Source: an uncultured Pelagibacteraceae bacterium (GTDB lineage: Bacteria > Pseudomonadota > Alphaproteobacteria > Pelagibacterales > Pelagibacteraceae). Taken from it: a DNA stretch of 64,000 bases. The stretch spans positions 62,001-126,000 of the forward strand of contig CACEDU010000001.1 in assembly GCA_902558435.1 (NCBI GenBank), in the 5' to 3' direction. Shown piece by piece: positions 8,917 to 17,723 of the stretch. Below the pieces are notes generated by a model that did not search any database, had not been told where the DNA came from, and saw only the letters and a list, made by a program, of their open reading frames with translations. Within the stretch, counting starts at the first letter, position 1, and every line of letters begins with the position of its first letter. A program made the translations under genes and the position numbers.

Positions 8917-9426
8917 ATGAATATTTTTTTTATAACACTTATCATTTTTGTCGTTGTATATGTTCTTCTAACTTGGTTTGCTAGAACTTCTGCAAAAAAA
9001 ATTTCAAGATTCATAAGAATATTAATTATTTTTTCTGCAATAATATTAGCAATATTGATGGCATATGCGGGAAGATATATATTTTCGTTACCTTTTGTTC
9101 TTGCAATATTACCATTAATTAAAACGAAGGCTGGAATATCTTTATTTCAATTATTTAGATTGTGGGGACTTTTTAGAGTTTTAAAAAGCTCAGGAAGATT
9201 TAATTTTAATAACTTTAATCAATCTGTAAATAAACAAAGCATATCCTTAGATGAAGCTTATCGAATTTTAAATTTAAAACCAAATATTAAGTATTCGAGA
9301 GAACAGGTTATGAAGTCTTATAAATCAATTATGAAGAAAATTCATCCTGACGTGAGTCCCGAGTTAACCAGGTTAGCTTCAATTGTTAATGAGGCAAAAG
9401 AAATAGTCATAAAAAATATTAGCTAA
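8917..9426 (+). CDS. Membrane-anchored protein with C-terminal J domain
   Basis: A 169-residue protein with one N-terminal helix (about 2-18) and a second hydrophobic region at about 32-68, followed by a J domain at about 113-169. The J domain has the HPD tripeptide (IHPDVSP) needed to stimulate DnaK, and resembles the Tim14/Pam18-like arrangement with a membrane part in front. It probably recruits DnaK to the inner membrane; the client is unknown. It overlaps the converging glycosyltransferase gene by 8 bases. Confidence 0.82.
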   Translation: MNIFFITLIIFVVVYVLLTWFARTSAKKISRFIRILIIFSAIILAILMAYAGRYIFSLPFVLAILPLIKTKAGISLFQLFRLWGLFRVLKSSGRFNFNNFNQSVNKQSISLDEAYRILNLKPNIKYSREQVMKSYKSIMKKIHPDVSPELTRLASIVNEAKEIVIKNIS

Positions 9427-10372
9427 TAATTGACATAAATTTTTTGTAAATTTTCTCTGGATCTATTTTTTCTTTTCCCCTTGAATTATGTGAAACATTT
9501 TCAATACCATCAGGAACAATTGGATACATATTTGAACTATAACTGCCATATAATAAAGGTGTATCACTCATTAAAACTATTGTAGGAATATTTAAAGCAG
9601 CAGAAAGGTGACTAAAACTCGAGTCGTTACATATTGATATTTTGCAGTTCTTTATGATAGGTAAAATCTCTGAAATTGAATAATTATCTAAAGCAACACA
9701 AAAATCTTTATAAGAAGATAATATGTCCTTAAGAATAACTTGTTCTTCTTGATTTTTACCAGTCGCTAAATAAAAAGTGCATTCATGATCTTTAATAACT
9801 AAACTAATAAATTTTTTAAATTTATCTGCTGATATTCTCTTTGTAGGACCTGAACCTCCAATACCTAATAAAATATTTATTTTAGTATTTAAAATATTAA
9901 ATTTTTGATTAGCTGTTTGAATAGAATTTCTATCTATTTCAATTTGGGGATTACTATCTACTTTTAAATTAATTTTTTTTAATAATTTCTGTGCAGCTTT
10001 TATAATGTGTTGCTCTTTTTTTTCAAATAGCGGGTATTGATAAATACTCTTTATGCCTGCTATTTTACAAATAAGCCTATATCTTAATGATGAATTAAAA
10101 ATAAATACTTTATCAAACGAATTTTTTTTAATTTCATTTTTTAAATTAAAAAAACCTGATACACCACTATGAAGATCATTATTACTATCTCTTCTTAGAT
10201 ATATTATTTTTTTTATATATTTTAAATTTTTTGCATATGTCTCCACTTTAGTACTCTCTTTTACTAAAAGTGTAACGGGTGAATTGTACTTATCGGAAAC
10301 AGCTTGAATATAAGGTAAGAAAATAACCATATCTCCAATGCCCATGCGGTTTTGTATAACTAGAATATTCAT
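9419..10372 (-). CDS. Glycosyltransferase family 9 (heptosyltransferase-like)
   Basis: A 317-residue protein starting with the GT9-typical MNILVIQNRMGIGDMVIFLP. The second Rossmann half has the nucleotide-sugar segment LLGIGGSGPTKRISADKFKKF (within about 172-195) and the C-terminal NDSSFSHLSAALNIPTIVL motif, corresponding to the family's (N/D)-S-x-x-x-H-x-A-A signature. GT9 enzymes transfer heptose or other sugars in LPS core synthesis at the inner face of the cytoplasmic membrane. Acceptor and sugar cannot be told. It is not next to the other LPS genes at 38511-43266. Confidence 0.85.
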   Translation of the reverse strand: MNILVIQNRMGIGDMVIFLPYIQAVSDKYNSPVTLLVKESTKVETYAKNLKYIKKIIYLRRDSNNDLHSGVSGFFNLKNEIKKNSFDKVFIFNSSLRYRLICKIAGIKSIYQYPLFEKKEQHIIKAAQKLLKKINLKVDSNPQIEIDRNSIQTANQKFNILNTKINILLGIGGSGPTKRISADKFKKFISLVIKDHECTFYLATGKNQEEQVILKDILSSYKDFCVALDNYSISEILPIIKNCKISICNDSSFSHLSAALNIPTIVLMSDTPLLYGSYSSNMYPIVPDGIENVSHNSRGKEKIDPEKIYKKFMSIIS

Positions 10373-10420
10373 ATGTTTTTATAACCTTTACTAATTTGTA
10401 TTTTTATATAAATTTTGACT

Positions 10421-11305
10421 ATGGAACAAATTAAAGGTGTTTATGCTGCAGGATTGTCAGTATTAGATAAAAATCTTGCTTTAGATGTAAAAAATACCAT
10501 TAAACATGCAGAAAATGTAATCGATATAGGTTGCCATGGGGTTGTATTCTTTGGAAGCACAGGTCAGTCCCAATTGATATCTTTAAGTGAAAAAATTCAA
10601 TTAATAAATGAGTTACCTAAAAGCAGACACAAAGATAAATTTTTAATCGGAACGGGTCTCAATTCTTTGATCGATACTATAAATATGATGAAAATATCTA
10701 AATCTATTGGTTTCAGCAATTTTTTAATTATGCCTCCAGCTTATTATAAGTATGGAGATGAAGATGTGATTAATTTCTATTCTAAAATTATTAATGAGAT
10801 TAACGAGTGTAAAATCATTTTATATAACTTTGAAAAACTTTGCGGATATAGATTTAGCGTTCAATGTGTAGAAAAGCTGGTTGAAAAATTCCCGAACCAA
10901 ATCGTTGGAGTTAAAGATAGTAGTTATAATTTATTCGAAACACTAAAAATTAAAAATTTTTCAATTTTTCCAGGATCTGAGGCAAAATTATTAAAAGGAC
11001 TTGAATTAGGATGTCATGGTGTAATTACTGCAACAACAAATGTTACGGGTCACTTGGCAAGGAAAATTTATGATAATTTTCACAGCAATGAGGAATTGTC
11101 ATCAAATCAAAACTTGTGCGATGTAAGAAAGTCTTTTGATAAATACAACTTAATTTCAGGTCTTCATACTTTAATGGCAGAAAAAAATTCGATTTATGAA
11201 AACCTTTTGCCACCATTAAAATTATTAGATGAAGGCGAAAAAAAAGATTTATTGTCAAATCTAGAGCAACTTAATTTTAATATGGAGATATTAAAAGCAG
11301 CATAA
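10421..11305 (+). CDS. DapA-family aldolase (dihydrodipicolinate synthase-like)
   Basis: A 294-residue TIM-barrel class I aldolase. Lys165 in VGVKDSS is the expected Schiff-base lysine, Tyr135 in LYNF the general acid/base, and GSTGQS near 46-51 corresponds to the GTTGES loop that binds the pyruvate carboxylate. The loop after Tyr135 (NFEKLCG) departs from the classical YNVP(G/S)R of true DapA, so it is more likely an N-acetylneuraminate lyase/2-keto-acid aldolase-type paralogue; substrate unknown. I chose ATG 10421 rather than the in-frame TTG at 10415. The cfa gene follows one base after the stop. Confidence 0.85.
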   Translation: MEQIKGVYAAGLSVLDKNLALDVKNTIKHAENVIDIGCHGVVFFGSTGQSQLISLSEKIQLINELPKSRHKDKFLIGTGLNSLIDTINMMKISKSIGFSNFLIMPPAYYKYGDEDVINFYSKIINEINECKIILYNFEKLCGYRFSVQCVEKLVEKFPNQIVGVKDSSYNLFETLKIKNFSIFPGSEAKLLKGLELGCHGVITATTNVTGHLARKIYDNFHSNEELSSNQNLCDVRKSFDKYNLISGLHTLMAEKNSIYENLLPPLKLLDEGEKKDLLSNLEQLNFNMEILKAA

Positions 11306-11306
11306 A

Positions 11307-12494
11307 ATGAGTTTAGTAAGTTTTTTAAATGATTTATTTAAAGATGATGGTTTTGAACTAATTGACTCAAATTCAAAAAAATATGTAATTGGCAAGCCAA
11401 ATAAAGAAAAACCAATTATAATAAAACTACTTGATCAAAAATTAATGCAAAAATTGCTTATAAATCCTGATTTGTATTTTGGTGAAGCTTATATGAATGG
11501 ATCTCTTGTTATAGAGAATGGAACACTGACAGAATTTTTAGAGCTAGCTTTTAAAAACATCGGTCGAGGTAATATTAATTCTTATGGAGCAATAATAAAA
11601 AAAATTAGAGGTACTTTTGGGTATCTTACAAATTTAAACAAAATCATTAAATCAAAAGAAAATGTTGCACATCATTATGATATATCTGAGAAACTTTATG
11701 ATTTATTTCTTGATGAAAATAGACAATATTCTTGTGCTTATTTCAAGAATGATAATGATACACTTGAACAAGCTCAAAGTAATAAGATCGATCATATTAT
11801 AAAAAAATTAAATATTCAGCCTAATCAAAAAGTTTTAGATATTGGTTCAGGTTGGGGAACATTAGCATTAGCAATAGCAAAGAAAACAAATGCAAGTGTT
11901 ACAGGTATAACATTGTCAGAAAATCAATTTGAATACAGCAATAATAAAGCAAAAGAAATGAATTTGTCCAATCAAGTAGGCTTTAAACTTATTGATTACA
12001 GACAATTAAACGAGAAGTTTGATAGAGTTGTGAGTGTTGGCATGTTCGAGCATGTTGGAAGAAATTTTTATAAAACATATTTCAATACCGTTTTTAAGCT
12101 TTTGAATGAAAAAGGAATAGCTTTAATCCATACAATTGGTTCCTCAATGCCTCCAAGAGATCCACAACCGTGGATCCAAAAGTATATTTTTCCTGGTGGT
12201 TACACACCAAGTTTGAGTGAAGTAGCAAAACCCATTGAAAAGTCTGGTCTTATAGTGTCTGATATTGAAGTTCTTAGAATGCACTATGCACATACCCTTA
12301 GAAACTGGAAGGAAAGATTCTTGTCAAAAAAAGAGACAGTTTTAGGGATGTTTGATGAAAAATTTTTTAGAATGTGGGAATTCTACTTAGCCAGTTGTGA
12401 AATGGCTTTTAAATGGGGAGATCAAGTTGTATTTCAGTTGCAATTATCAAAAGATAATATTTCTGTTCCTAACACTCGGGACTATATTTATTAA
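11307..12494 (+). CDS. cfa: Cyclopropane-fatty-acyl-phospholipid synthase
   Basis: A 395-residue SAM-dependent enzyme that adds a methylene bridge to double bonds of membrane phospholipid acyl chains. The N-terminal lipid-binding part (1-110) precedes the methyltransferase domain: VAHHYDISEKLYDLFLD near 127-143 and the SAM motif DIGSGWGTLALA from residue 178. The signatures VSVGMFEHVG and FPGGYTPSL are typical of the family, as is its length. It directly follows the aldolase gene (one base gap), so the pair is likely co-transcribed; a metabolic link is not obvious. Confidence 0.93.
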   Translation: MSLVSFLNDLFKDDGFELIDSNSKKYVIGKPNKEKPIIIKLLDQKLMQKLLINPDLYFGEAYMNGSLVIENGTLTEFLELAFKNIGRGNINSYGAIIKKIRGTFGYLTNLNKIIKSKENVAHHYDISEKLYDLFLDENRQYSCAYFKNDNDTLEQAQSNKIDHIIKKLNIQPNQKVLDIGSGWGTLALAIAKKTNASVTGITLSENQFEYSNNKAKEMNLSNQVGFKLIDYRQLNEKFDRVVSVGMFEHVGRNFYKTYFNTVFKLLNEKGIALIHTIGSSMPPRDPQPWIQKYIFPGGYTPSLSEVAKPIEKSGLIVSDIEVLRMHYAHTLRNWKERFLSKKETVLGMFDEKFFRMWEFYLASCEMAFKWGDQVVFQLQLSKDNISVPNTRDYIY

Positions 12495-12496
12495 AA

Positions 12497-12524
12497 TATT
12501 ACTGATAAATAATTAACAGTAATA
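12497..12524 (+). promoter_or_regulatory. Hairpin abutting the start codon of the lysine-rich protein
   Basis: TATTACTG and CAGTAATA form a perfect 8-base stem with a 12-base loop that starts right after the cfa stop and ends at the base before the next ATG. No Shine-Dalgarno sequence is visible there. It could shield the start region or protect the cfa 3' end; the role is inference. Confidence 0.4.
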
Positions 12525-13688
12525 ATGAAAAAAAATAAAAAAAAAAAATTAAAAAATATCAAAAAAAAAAGAAAAAATTCTTTAAAGGCTAAAAAGAAAA
12601 TAAAAAAGAAAAAGAAGACAATAAATTTAAAAAAAAAGAAGGTTAAAAAGAAAAAGTCTATCTTAAAAAAAAAAATAAATAATAATTTAATTACTAAATC
12701 AGTAAGAATAGAAGAAAAGTTAAAATCAAAATTAAATGTTAAAGTAAAATTTGATATTTTTGCTATTGATCGAAGTATCTCGAAGTTCTTTCAATCTATA
12801 GATGGAAAAATTAATGAATTTAAAATTCAGAGAAAGGATGAAAAAAGAAGACTTAAATTATTAGAAATTGAGAAAAGAGATAAAGAAAATGAAAAAATTA
12901 AAAAGCAGAAAATTTTACAAGAAGAAAAAGAATTTAAACTTAAGCAACAAGAATTAAAGGATGAAGAGAGAATAGAAAAATTAAGAGCTAAAGATTTAAA
13001 ATTATTTTTAAGAAAAGAACAAGCTCTATTAAGAAAAGAACAAGCAGAAAGACAAAAGAAATTTTTACAAGAACTGAGAATTCAAAAACAGATTGAAAGA
13101 TTCAGAATAAGAGAAATAAAAGAACTTGAAAAATTAGAGAGAATGTCTCTTAGAGAAAAAAGAGAAGATTATGGAGAATTGCAAAAGAGAATAGAAAATT
13201 TAAAAAATAAATATAGATTAATTAGAGATCAAAAAATTAGAGAGAGAGTAGAAGCCCTTGGAGTAAAAACTGATGAAGGTGACGATAGATCAGCTCTTCT
13301 TCAAAAAGAAAGGGAATATAACATAGCAAGACAAAAAATTGAGTTTGCTTTAGAAAGTTTTTATAGGAGTGCTAACAGTTTAGTTTTTCAATTAAATAAA
13401 AGATATATTACAAGACATATGTCTATATTCAGATGTATAGACAAAAGATTTGAGACTGGAGAAATATTTATAAAATGGGACGAGTCATCAGACGAGGAGT
13501 GGTTAATTTTAATATATATTAAAGATAATTCGCCAGATAAAGGTATAATAATAGAAGATAAGACAAATGATGAAAAAAATATGTCTTATGAGTTTAAACC
13601 TAATGAAATATTCAAAGCATCAGATTTGATGGTAGACTCCCTTACTCAATTAATCTCAAAAAAAAGGCAAAAACTAAAGCAAAATTAA
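12525..13688 (+). CDS. Lysine-rich coiled-coil protein of unknown function
   Basis: A 387-residue protein not matched to any family I recognise. Residues 1-54 are extremely basic, mainly Lys with runs of K and KK(L/I), like a nucleic-acid-binding tail. Residues about 75-260 are strongly charged with long heptad-like runs rich in Glu, Lys, Arg and Leu, suggesting a long coiled coil. The last ~110 residues look like a globular domain (WDESSDEEWLIL, YEFKPNEIFKASDLMVDSL). No signal peptide or membrane helix. Homopolymer A runs make the start region prone to slippage. A link to nucleoid or RNA is only a guess from charge. Confidence 0.75.
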   Translation: MKKNKKKKLKNIKKKRKNSLKAKKKIKKKKKTINLKKKKVKKKKSILKKKINNNLITKSVRIEEKLKSKLNVKVKFDIFAIDRSISKFFQSIDGKINEFKIQRKDEKRRLKLLEIEKRDKENEKIKKQKILQEEKEFKLKQQELKDEERIEKLRAKDLKLFLRKEQALLRKEQAERQKKFLQELRIQKQIERFRIREIKELEKLERMSLREKREDYGELQKRIENLKNKYRLIRDQKIRERVEALGVKTDEGDDRSALLQKEREYNIARQKIEFALESFYRSANSLVFQLNKRYITRHMSIFRCIDKRFETGEIFIKWDESSDEEWLILIYIKDNSPDKGIIIEDKTNDEKNMSYEFKPNEIFKASDLMVDSLTQLISKKRQKLKQN

Positions 13689-13692
13689 ACTT

Positions 13693-15117
13693 TTACTCAT
13701 TAACGTAAACAGAAACTCCTCTAGAATTAATATCTACATCAAATTTTTTATGAAGAGGTGGAAAGGCTCTTTGTGAACAATCAAGCCTATCACATGTTCT
13801 GCAAGATACTCCTATAGGCAACTCTGATTTTTTATCAGTTAAATCTAAATTTTCAGTATAAACAAATTCTTTGGCATATTTTGCCTCACATCCAAGACCA
13901 ATCGATAACATACTTTTCTTTTGTCCGTATCTTCCAACTCCTTTTTCAACAGTTTTTGCTATACAAACATATTTTTCCCCATTAGTCATTTTACTTACTG
14001 CTGCTTGAATTACTCCAGGTCTTGAAAAAGCAGAGTAAACATTCCATCTTGGACAAGCACCACCATATCTTGGTATTTCAATACCTGATAATGAAAATCT
14101 CTTTGAGATATTTCCTGCAACATCTACTCTTAAAAAATGAAAAGGAATTCCAGGAAGTTTAGGATCCTGCAAACATGTTACTCTATGTGCAACTTGTTCA
14201 AAAGATGTTGCAAATGTATTTTGTAAAAGTTCAAGATCATATTTTAATTCTTTACACTCTTTATGAAAAAGAGAGTAGGGCATTAATATTGCTGCCCCAC
14301 AATAATTTAAAAGAGCAACCCTAGTTAATTTTTTAGACTCATTTGTTGGAAAACTAAATGTTGATAGGTATTCATCAATTTCTTTTGATGCTCCTTCTTG
14401 TGAAATTTGTGCAGCAGCAAAAAGTTTTTTTGTTTCAAGTGAAAGATAATCAGACAATAATAATTCTTTATCTTTTACTCTGTATATTTTTGAAAATGGT
14501 TTTCCTTCTTTTGGAATTACATCTTTCACTGTTATGCCATACTCAGTTTTTAGAAAATCACAGAGAGCTATATATCTTGTCCTGTTATTTTGTTTAACCT
14601 TATCAAAGATTTTATTTGCAAATTCTTCTAATTTTGGAAAAAAGTTTTTATTCTCTTGTAAAAAGTCAGAAATTACTTCTCCTGGGAATGCATTTTTTCT
14701 TCCATCAATAATTTTCCCTGATATATTTTCTAGTTTATTAAAAATTTCATGATCTTTTTGTTTAAAGTTATCTCCGAGCTTAATTAAAGCTTTAGCTATC
14801 TTTGGATTTGTATTAACCAAATCTTTTACTTCTGGTCCTAAGATATCTAGATCTTCAAAAAGCTCATCGCCTAGCAACTCAGATATATTGTTTTCTAGAT
14901 TAATATCTGTCTTACTTGTTAAATCTGAAAGTTCAATTTTAAGTTTATCACAAACCCTTAATAGTAAATCACCATCAATTTTTCTTTTTCCACTCTCGAT
15001 TAAATTTAAATAACTTGGAGAGATAGACATTTCCTCAGCTAGTTTGTTAGCTTGAATACCCAACTGTCTTCTAAAAGCTTTGATTTTTGGACCGATTTTT
15101 GTATCAATTTGACTCAT
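13693..15117 (-). CDS. XRE-family regulator, ScfR/RamB type
   Basis: A 474-residue transcription factor. The N-terminal helix-turn-helix (about 8-62) contains RRQLGIQANKLAEEMSISPS and YLNLIESGKRKIDG. An IrrE/ImmA-like middle (about 150-290) and a C-terminal domain follow with the Cys-rich VSCRTCDRLDCSQRAFPP typical of short-chain fatty acyl-CoA regulators (ScfR; DUF2083). This family controls glyoxylate-bypass and propionate genes, in keeping with the divergent isocitrate lyase at 15436. I start at ATG 15117, because the longer frame from 15156 would run through the operator-like repeats; the intervening residues have no family match. Confidence 0.88.
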   Translation of the reverse strand: MSQIDTKIGPKIKAFRRQLGIQANKLAEEMSISPSYLNLIESGKRKIDGDLLLRVCDKLKIELSDLTSKTDINLENNISELLGDELFEDLDILGPEVKDLVNTNPKIAKALIKLGDNFKQKDHEIFNKLENISGKIIDGRKNAFPGEVISDFLQENKNFFPKLEEFANKIFDKVKQNNRTRYIALCDFLKTEYGITVKDVIPKEGKPFSKIYRVKDKELLLSDYLSLETKKLFAAAQISQEGASKEIDEYLSTFSFPTNESKKLTRVALLNYCGAAILMPYSLFHKECKELKYDLELLQNTFATSFEQVAHRVTCLQDPKLPGIPFHFLRVDVAGNISKRFSLSGIEIPRYGGACPRWNVYSAFSRPGVIQAAVSKMTNGEKYVCIAKTVEKGVGRYGQKKSMLSIGLGCEAKYAKEFVYTENLDLTDKKSELPIGVSCRTCDRLDCSQRAFPPLHKKFDVDINSRGVSVYVNE

Positions 15118-15124
15118 TTTACTA

Positions 15125-15214
15125 TTTGTAAATTTTGTAAATTTAAATTTACACAAAATTATCTTATTTTACAAGGAAAATCTAATTAATTGTAGATTTT
15201 GTAAATATTGTAAA
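15125..15214. promoter_or_regulatory. Paired TTTGTAAA repeats, candidate ScfR-type operator
   Basis: Four copies of an 8-mer occur as two pairs: TTTGTAAA at 15125-15132 and 15134-15141, then TTTGTAAA at 15198-15205 and ATTGTAAA at 15207-15214. Within each pair the copies are 9 bases apart and the pairs are 73 bases apart (about seven helical turns). They lie between the regulator and the isocitrate lyase region. RamB/PrpR-type regulators bind TTTGCAAA-like direct repeats, so auto-regulation plus control of aceA is likely. Confidence 0.65.
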
Positions 15215-15227
15215 TTATAAAGTTTAC

Positions 15228-15389
15228 ATGGAAAAAAACAAAATCAATAATATAGAAAATAACTACCAAATTACTAATAAAGAAGAGCATTCTGAACATA
15301 AGTCTAAAGGTATCTACATTAGAGACGATCATTGCGATTGGGGATCCAGCGGAATGAACGAATTTACTGAAGAATATAGTTCAAGTTAA
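15228..15389 (+). CDS. 53-residue ORF before isocitrate lyase
   Basis: An ATG 13 bases after the last operator repeat opens a 53-codon frame ending at TAA 15387-15389. The product is hydrophilic and acidic toward the end, with a central GIYIRDDHCDWGSS segment holding one Cys and one Trp. There is no recognisable Shine-Dalgarno sequence upstream, so it could be leaderless or a chance ORF. The codon content and position between operator and aceA (46-base gap) favour a real short gene or regulatory leader peptide. No family known to me. Confidence 0.5.
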   Translation: MEKNKINNIENNYQITNKEEHSEHKSKGIYIRDDHCDWGSSGMNEFTEEYSSS

Positions 15390-15435
15390 AAATTAGTAAT
15401 TTCTAGTCATTTATTCAAAAAAGAGAGAGGTTTAA

Positions 15436-16710
15436 GTGTCAGCTGAAAACATTTCATACGACTTACAAAGATTTGCAGGAATTAAAAGAGATTACACTCC
15501 TGAGGAAGTTGAAAGATTAAGAGGATCAGTTAAAATTGAGTATTCAATGTGCAAAATGCAGTCCCAAAAGCTTTGGAGACTTTTAAATACAGAAGCTTAT
15601 GTAAATACTTTAGGTTCACTTTCTGGAAACCACGCAGTTCAACATGCAAAAGCTGGTTTAAAAGCAATTTATCTGAGTGGTTGGCAGGTAGCAGCTGATG
15701 CCAACAGTGCTGGTGAAATGTACCCTGATCAATCATTATATCCATATGATAGTGCTCCAAAGTTAGTTGAGACCATGAATAATTCTCTAATCAGAGCTGA
15801 TCAAATTCAACATATGGAAATGATAGATGGAGACATGGATAAAAGTAAAAGGACTGATTACATGTTACCGATAATAGCTGATGGTGAAGCTGGATTTGGT
15901 GGTCCATTAAACGTATTCGAATTAACAAAAAAATTTATTAGAGCAGGTGCGGCTGGCGTTCACTTTGAAGATCAATTGGCAAGTGAAAAAAAGTGTGGTC
16001 ATATGGGTGGTAAAGTTTTAGTTCCAACTGGAACTATGGTTAGAAACCTTAAAGCAGCAAGATTAGCAGCAGATATAGCAGATGTCCCTCTCATCATTCT
16101 TGCTAGAACTGATGCTAATGCTGCTAAATTAATTACTAACGATTTTGACGAAAACGATAAACCTTTCTTAACTGGCGAAAGATCACCAGAGGGTTTCTTT
16201 TATGTAAAAGATGGAATTGAGCAAGCAATCTCTAGAGGTCTAGCTTATGCACCGTACGCAGATTTAATATGGTGCGAAACAGCAACACCAAATTTAGAGG
16301 AAGCAAAGAAATTTGCTGACGCTATCCATGAAAAATATCCAGGTAAGATGTTAGCTTATAATTGTTCACCATCATTTAATTGGAAGAAACATTTGTCTGA
16401 TGAAGAAATTGGATCATTTCAAAGAAAAATTGGAGAAATGGGTTACAAATTCCAATTCATAACACTCGCTGGCTTCCATACGCAAAATATTGCGATATTT
16501 GAGTTAGCAGAAAAATATAAGAAAGAAGGAATGACAGCATACTCTAAAATTCAACAGCATGAATTTGCAAGAGAAAAAGATGGATATACTAGTGTGAAAC
16601 ATCAAAGAGAAGTAGGAACATCTTATTTTGATGCTGTTTCAAATACAATTAGCTCAGGAAAGAGTTCAACCACAGCAATGGAAGGGTCAACTGAGTCAGA
16701 ACAATTTTAA
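15436..16710 (+). CDS. aceA: Isocitrate lyase
   Basis: A 424-residue enzyme that splits isocitrate into glyoxylate and succinate, the first step of the glyoxylate bypass. The catalytic motif KKCGHMGGK has Cys187; other family signatures are [27 protein letters not shown] near residues 154-161 and YNCSPSFNW near 312-320. It starts at GTG 15436, with a purine-rich AGAGAGAGG site upstream. Length is normal for the bacterial short form. The divergent ScfR-like regulator and its operator repeats lie just upstream. There is no room for a glycine riboswitch, which is known for malate synthase in SAR11. Confidence 0.95.
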   Translation: MSAENISYDLQRFAGIKRDYTPEEVERLRGSVKIEYSMCKMQSQKLWRLLNTEAYVNTLGSLSGNHAVQHAKAGLKAIYLSGWQVAADANSAGEMYPDQSLYPYDSAPKLVETMNNSLIRADQIQHMEMIDGDMDKSKRTDYMLPIIADGEAGFGGPLNVFELTKKFIRAGAAGVHFEDQLASEKKCGHMGGKVLVPTGTMVRNLKAARLAADIADVPLIILARTDANAAKLITNDFDENDKPFLTGERSPEGFFYVKDGIEQAISRGLAYAPYADLIWCETATPNLEEAKKFADAIHEKYPGKMLAYNCSPSFNWKKHLSDEEIGSFQRKIGEMGYKFQFITLAGFHTQNIAIFELAEKYKKEGMTAYSKIQQHEFAREKDGYTSVKHQREVGTSYFDAVSNTISSGKSSTTAMEGSTESEQF

Positions 16711-16721
16711 ATGATAGTATA

Positions 16722-17012
16722 ATGTTTACTAGTGGTCTTCTTTTAATAGTAAGCTATCTTTTATTTAAATATACAGTTCAGTGGATTCAATACTACAATC
16801 AAACTGATCCTAGGATGCCAAACTCTATTTGGCGTTATACTTGTGACTATAAAGTAATAGGCATAAGAGATATTTGTGATCTAGATGACAAGCCATTTGT
16901 GAGACAAAGAAGGAAAAGAGACAAAATTGTTACAATTATGTACTTCATAGTAGTCTTCGCTTTTATATTCTCAATGTATTTTATGGCCAGTTTATTAGGA
17001 TTAATTCTTTAA
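16722..17012 (+). CDS. Small membrane protein, unknown
   Basis: A 96-residue protein starting 11 bases after aceA, so probably in the same transcript. It has a hydrophobic N-terminal helix (about 2-20) and a C-terminal helix (about 68-95), with a basic, Arg-rich cytosolic-type middle (FVRQRRKRDK) and a Cys pair (YTCDYKVIGIRDICDLDD). No family recognised. The 3' end overlaps the converging DjlA-like gene by 12 bases. Confidence 0.65.
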   Translation: MFTSGLLLIVSYLLFKYTVQWIQYYNQTDPRMPNSIWRYTCDYKVIGIRDICDLDDKPFVRQRRKRDKIVTIMYFIVVFAFIFSMYFMASLLGLIL

Positions 17013-17723
17013 TTTTTGTATTTGGCTCCAAGCAGAGTTAACTGCCCTCATTTTAGCTTTGCTTTCATCTAAAACTTCTTGAGGCACACCTTTACTCATT
17101 AATAAATCTGGATGATGCTCTTTGCTAAGCTTAAGATAGCGTTTTCTAATTGTCTCTAATGAATCCTCAGGTTTGCTTTCTAATACAATGTAAGGATTAA
17201 GCTTATCTGAAGATTTTCTACTCTCCCTTATTCCATTTATTTGAATATCATTTAATCCAAATATTCTTGCTATATCTTGAATCATTTCTAATTCTTTATC
17301 ACTTACATGACCATCTGACTCCGCAATATAAAATAAAGTGTTAATTACTTCCTCTAAAACATTTAAATTACCTTTATAGACATCTGCAATTTGTCTTGCG
17401 TATGGCTCATAACCTGTGCTTTCTTCTTTAGCTTTATTAAAAATTTTTCCAACTTGATCCAATTCATTTTCTGGTATTTTTAACTTATCTTTAACTGCAA
17501 TTAATTCTTCACGACTGACTTGTCCATCTGCTTTACTTAATTTCGCTGATAAAACAATCAAGGAAAGTGCAAAAATTTGTTGCGGTTGAGCAAATGATCT
17601 AAATCCTCCTCCAGACCTTGATCTTGACATTTTTCCACCTATTAAAGATCCCAAAAGCATTCCAAATGGGCCTCCAAGTGAAAAACCTATCATTCCACCA
17701 ATTAAACTTCCCCATATAGCCAT
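17001..17723 (-). CDS. DjlA-like co-chaperone (TerB plus J domain)
   Basis: A 240-residue protein with a glycine-rich hydrophobic N-terminus (GSLIGGMIGFSLGGPFGMLL) that may insert in the membrane. A TerB-like helical domain follows at about 50-150 (ADGQVSREELIAVKDKL, then ESDGHVSDKELEMIQDIA), then a C-terminal J domain from about 175 with the HPD tripeptide in EHHPDLLMSKG. This order is that of DjlA, a membrane DnaJ-like activator of DnaK. The gene overlaps the upstream exported-protein gene by one base. Confidence 0.88.
   Translation of the reverse strand: MAIWGSLIGGMIGFSLGGPFGMLLGSLIGGKMSRSRSGGGFRSFAQPQQIFALSLIVLSAKLSKADGQVSREELIAVKDKLKIPENELDQVGKIFNKAKEESTGYEPYARQIADVYKGNLNVLEEVINTLFYIAESDGHVSDKELEMIQDIARIFGLNDIQINGIRESRKSSDKLNPYIVLESKPEDSLETIRKRYLKLSKEHHPDLLMSKGVPQEVLDESKAKMRAVNSAWSQIQKLKN

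Noticed and set aside
14358-14752. Forward ORFs inside the ScfR-like regulator gene
   Set aside because: They are antisense shadows of a well-supported gene with clear domains; their products are low-complexity hydrophobic sequences.
15390-15435. Glycine riboswitch before aceA
   Set aside because: Only 46 bases lie between the small ORF and the GTG start, and no glycine aptamer-like conserved bases are seen there.
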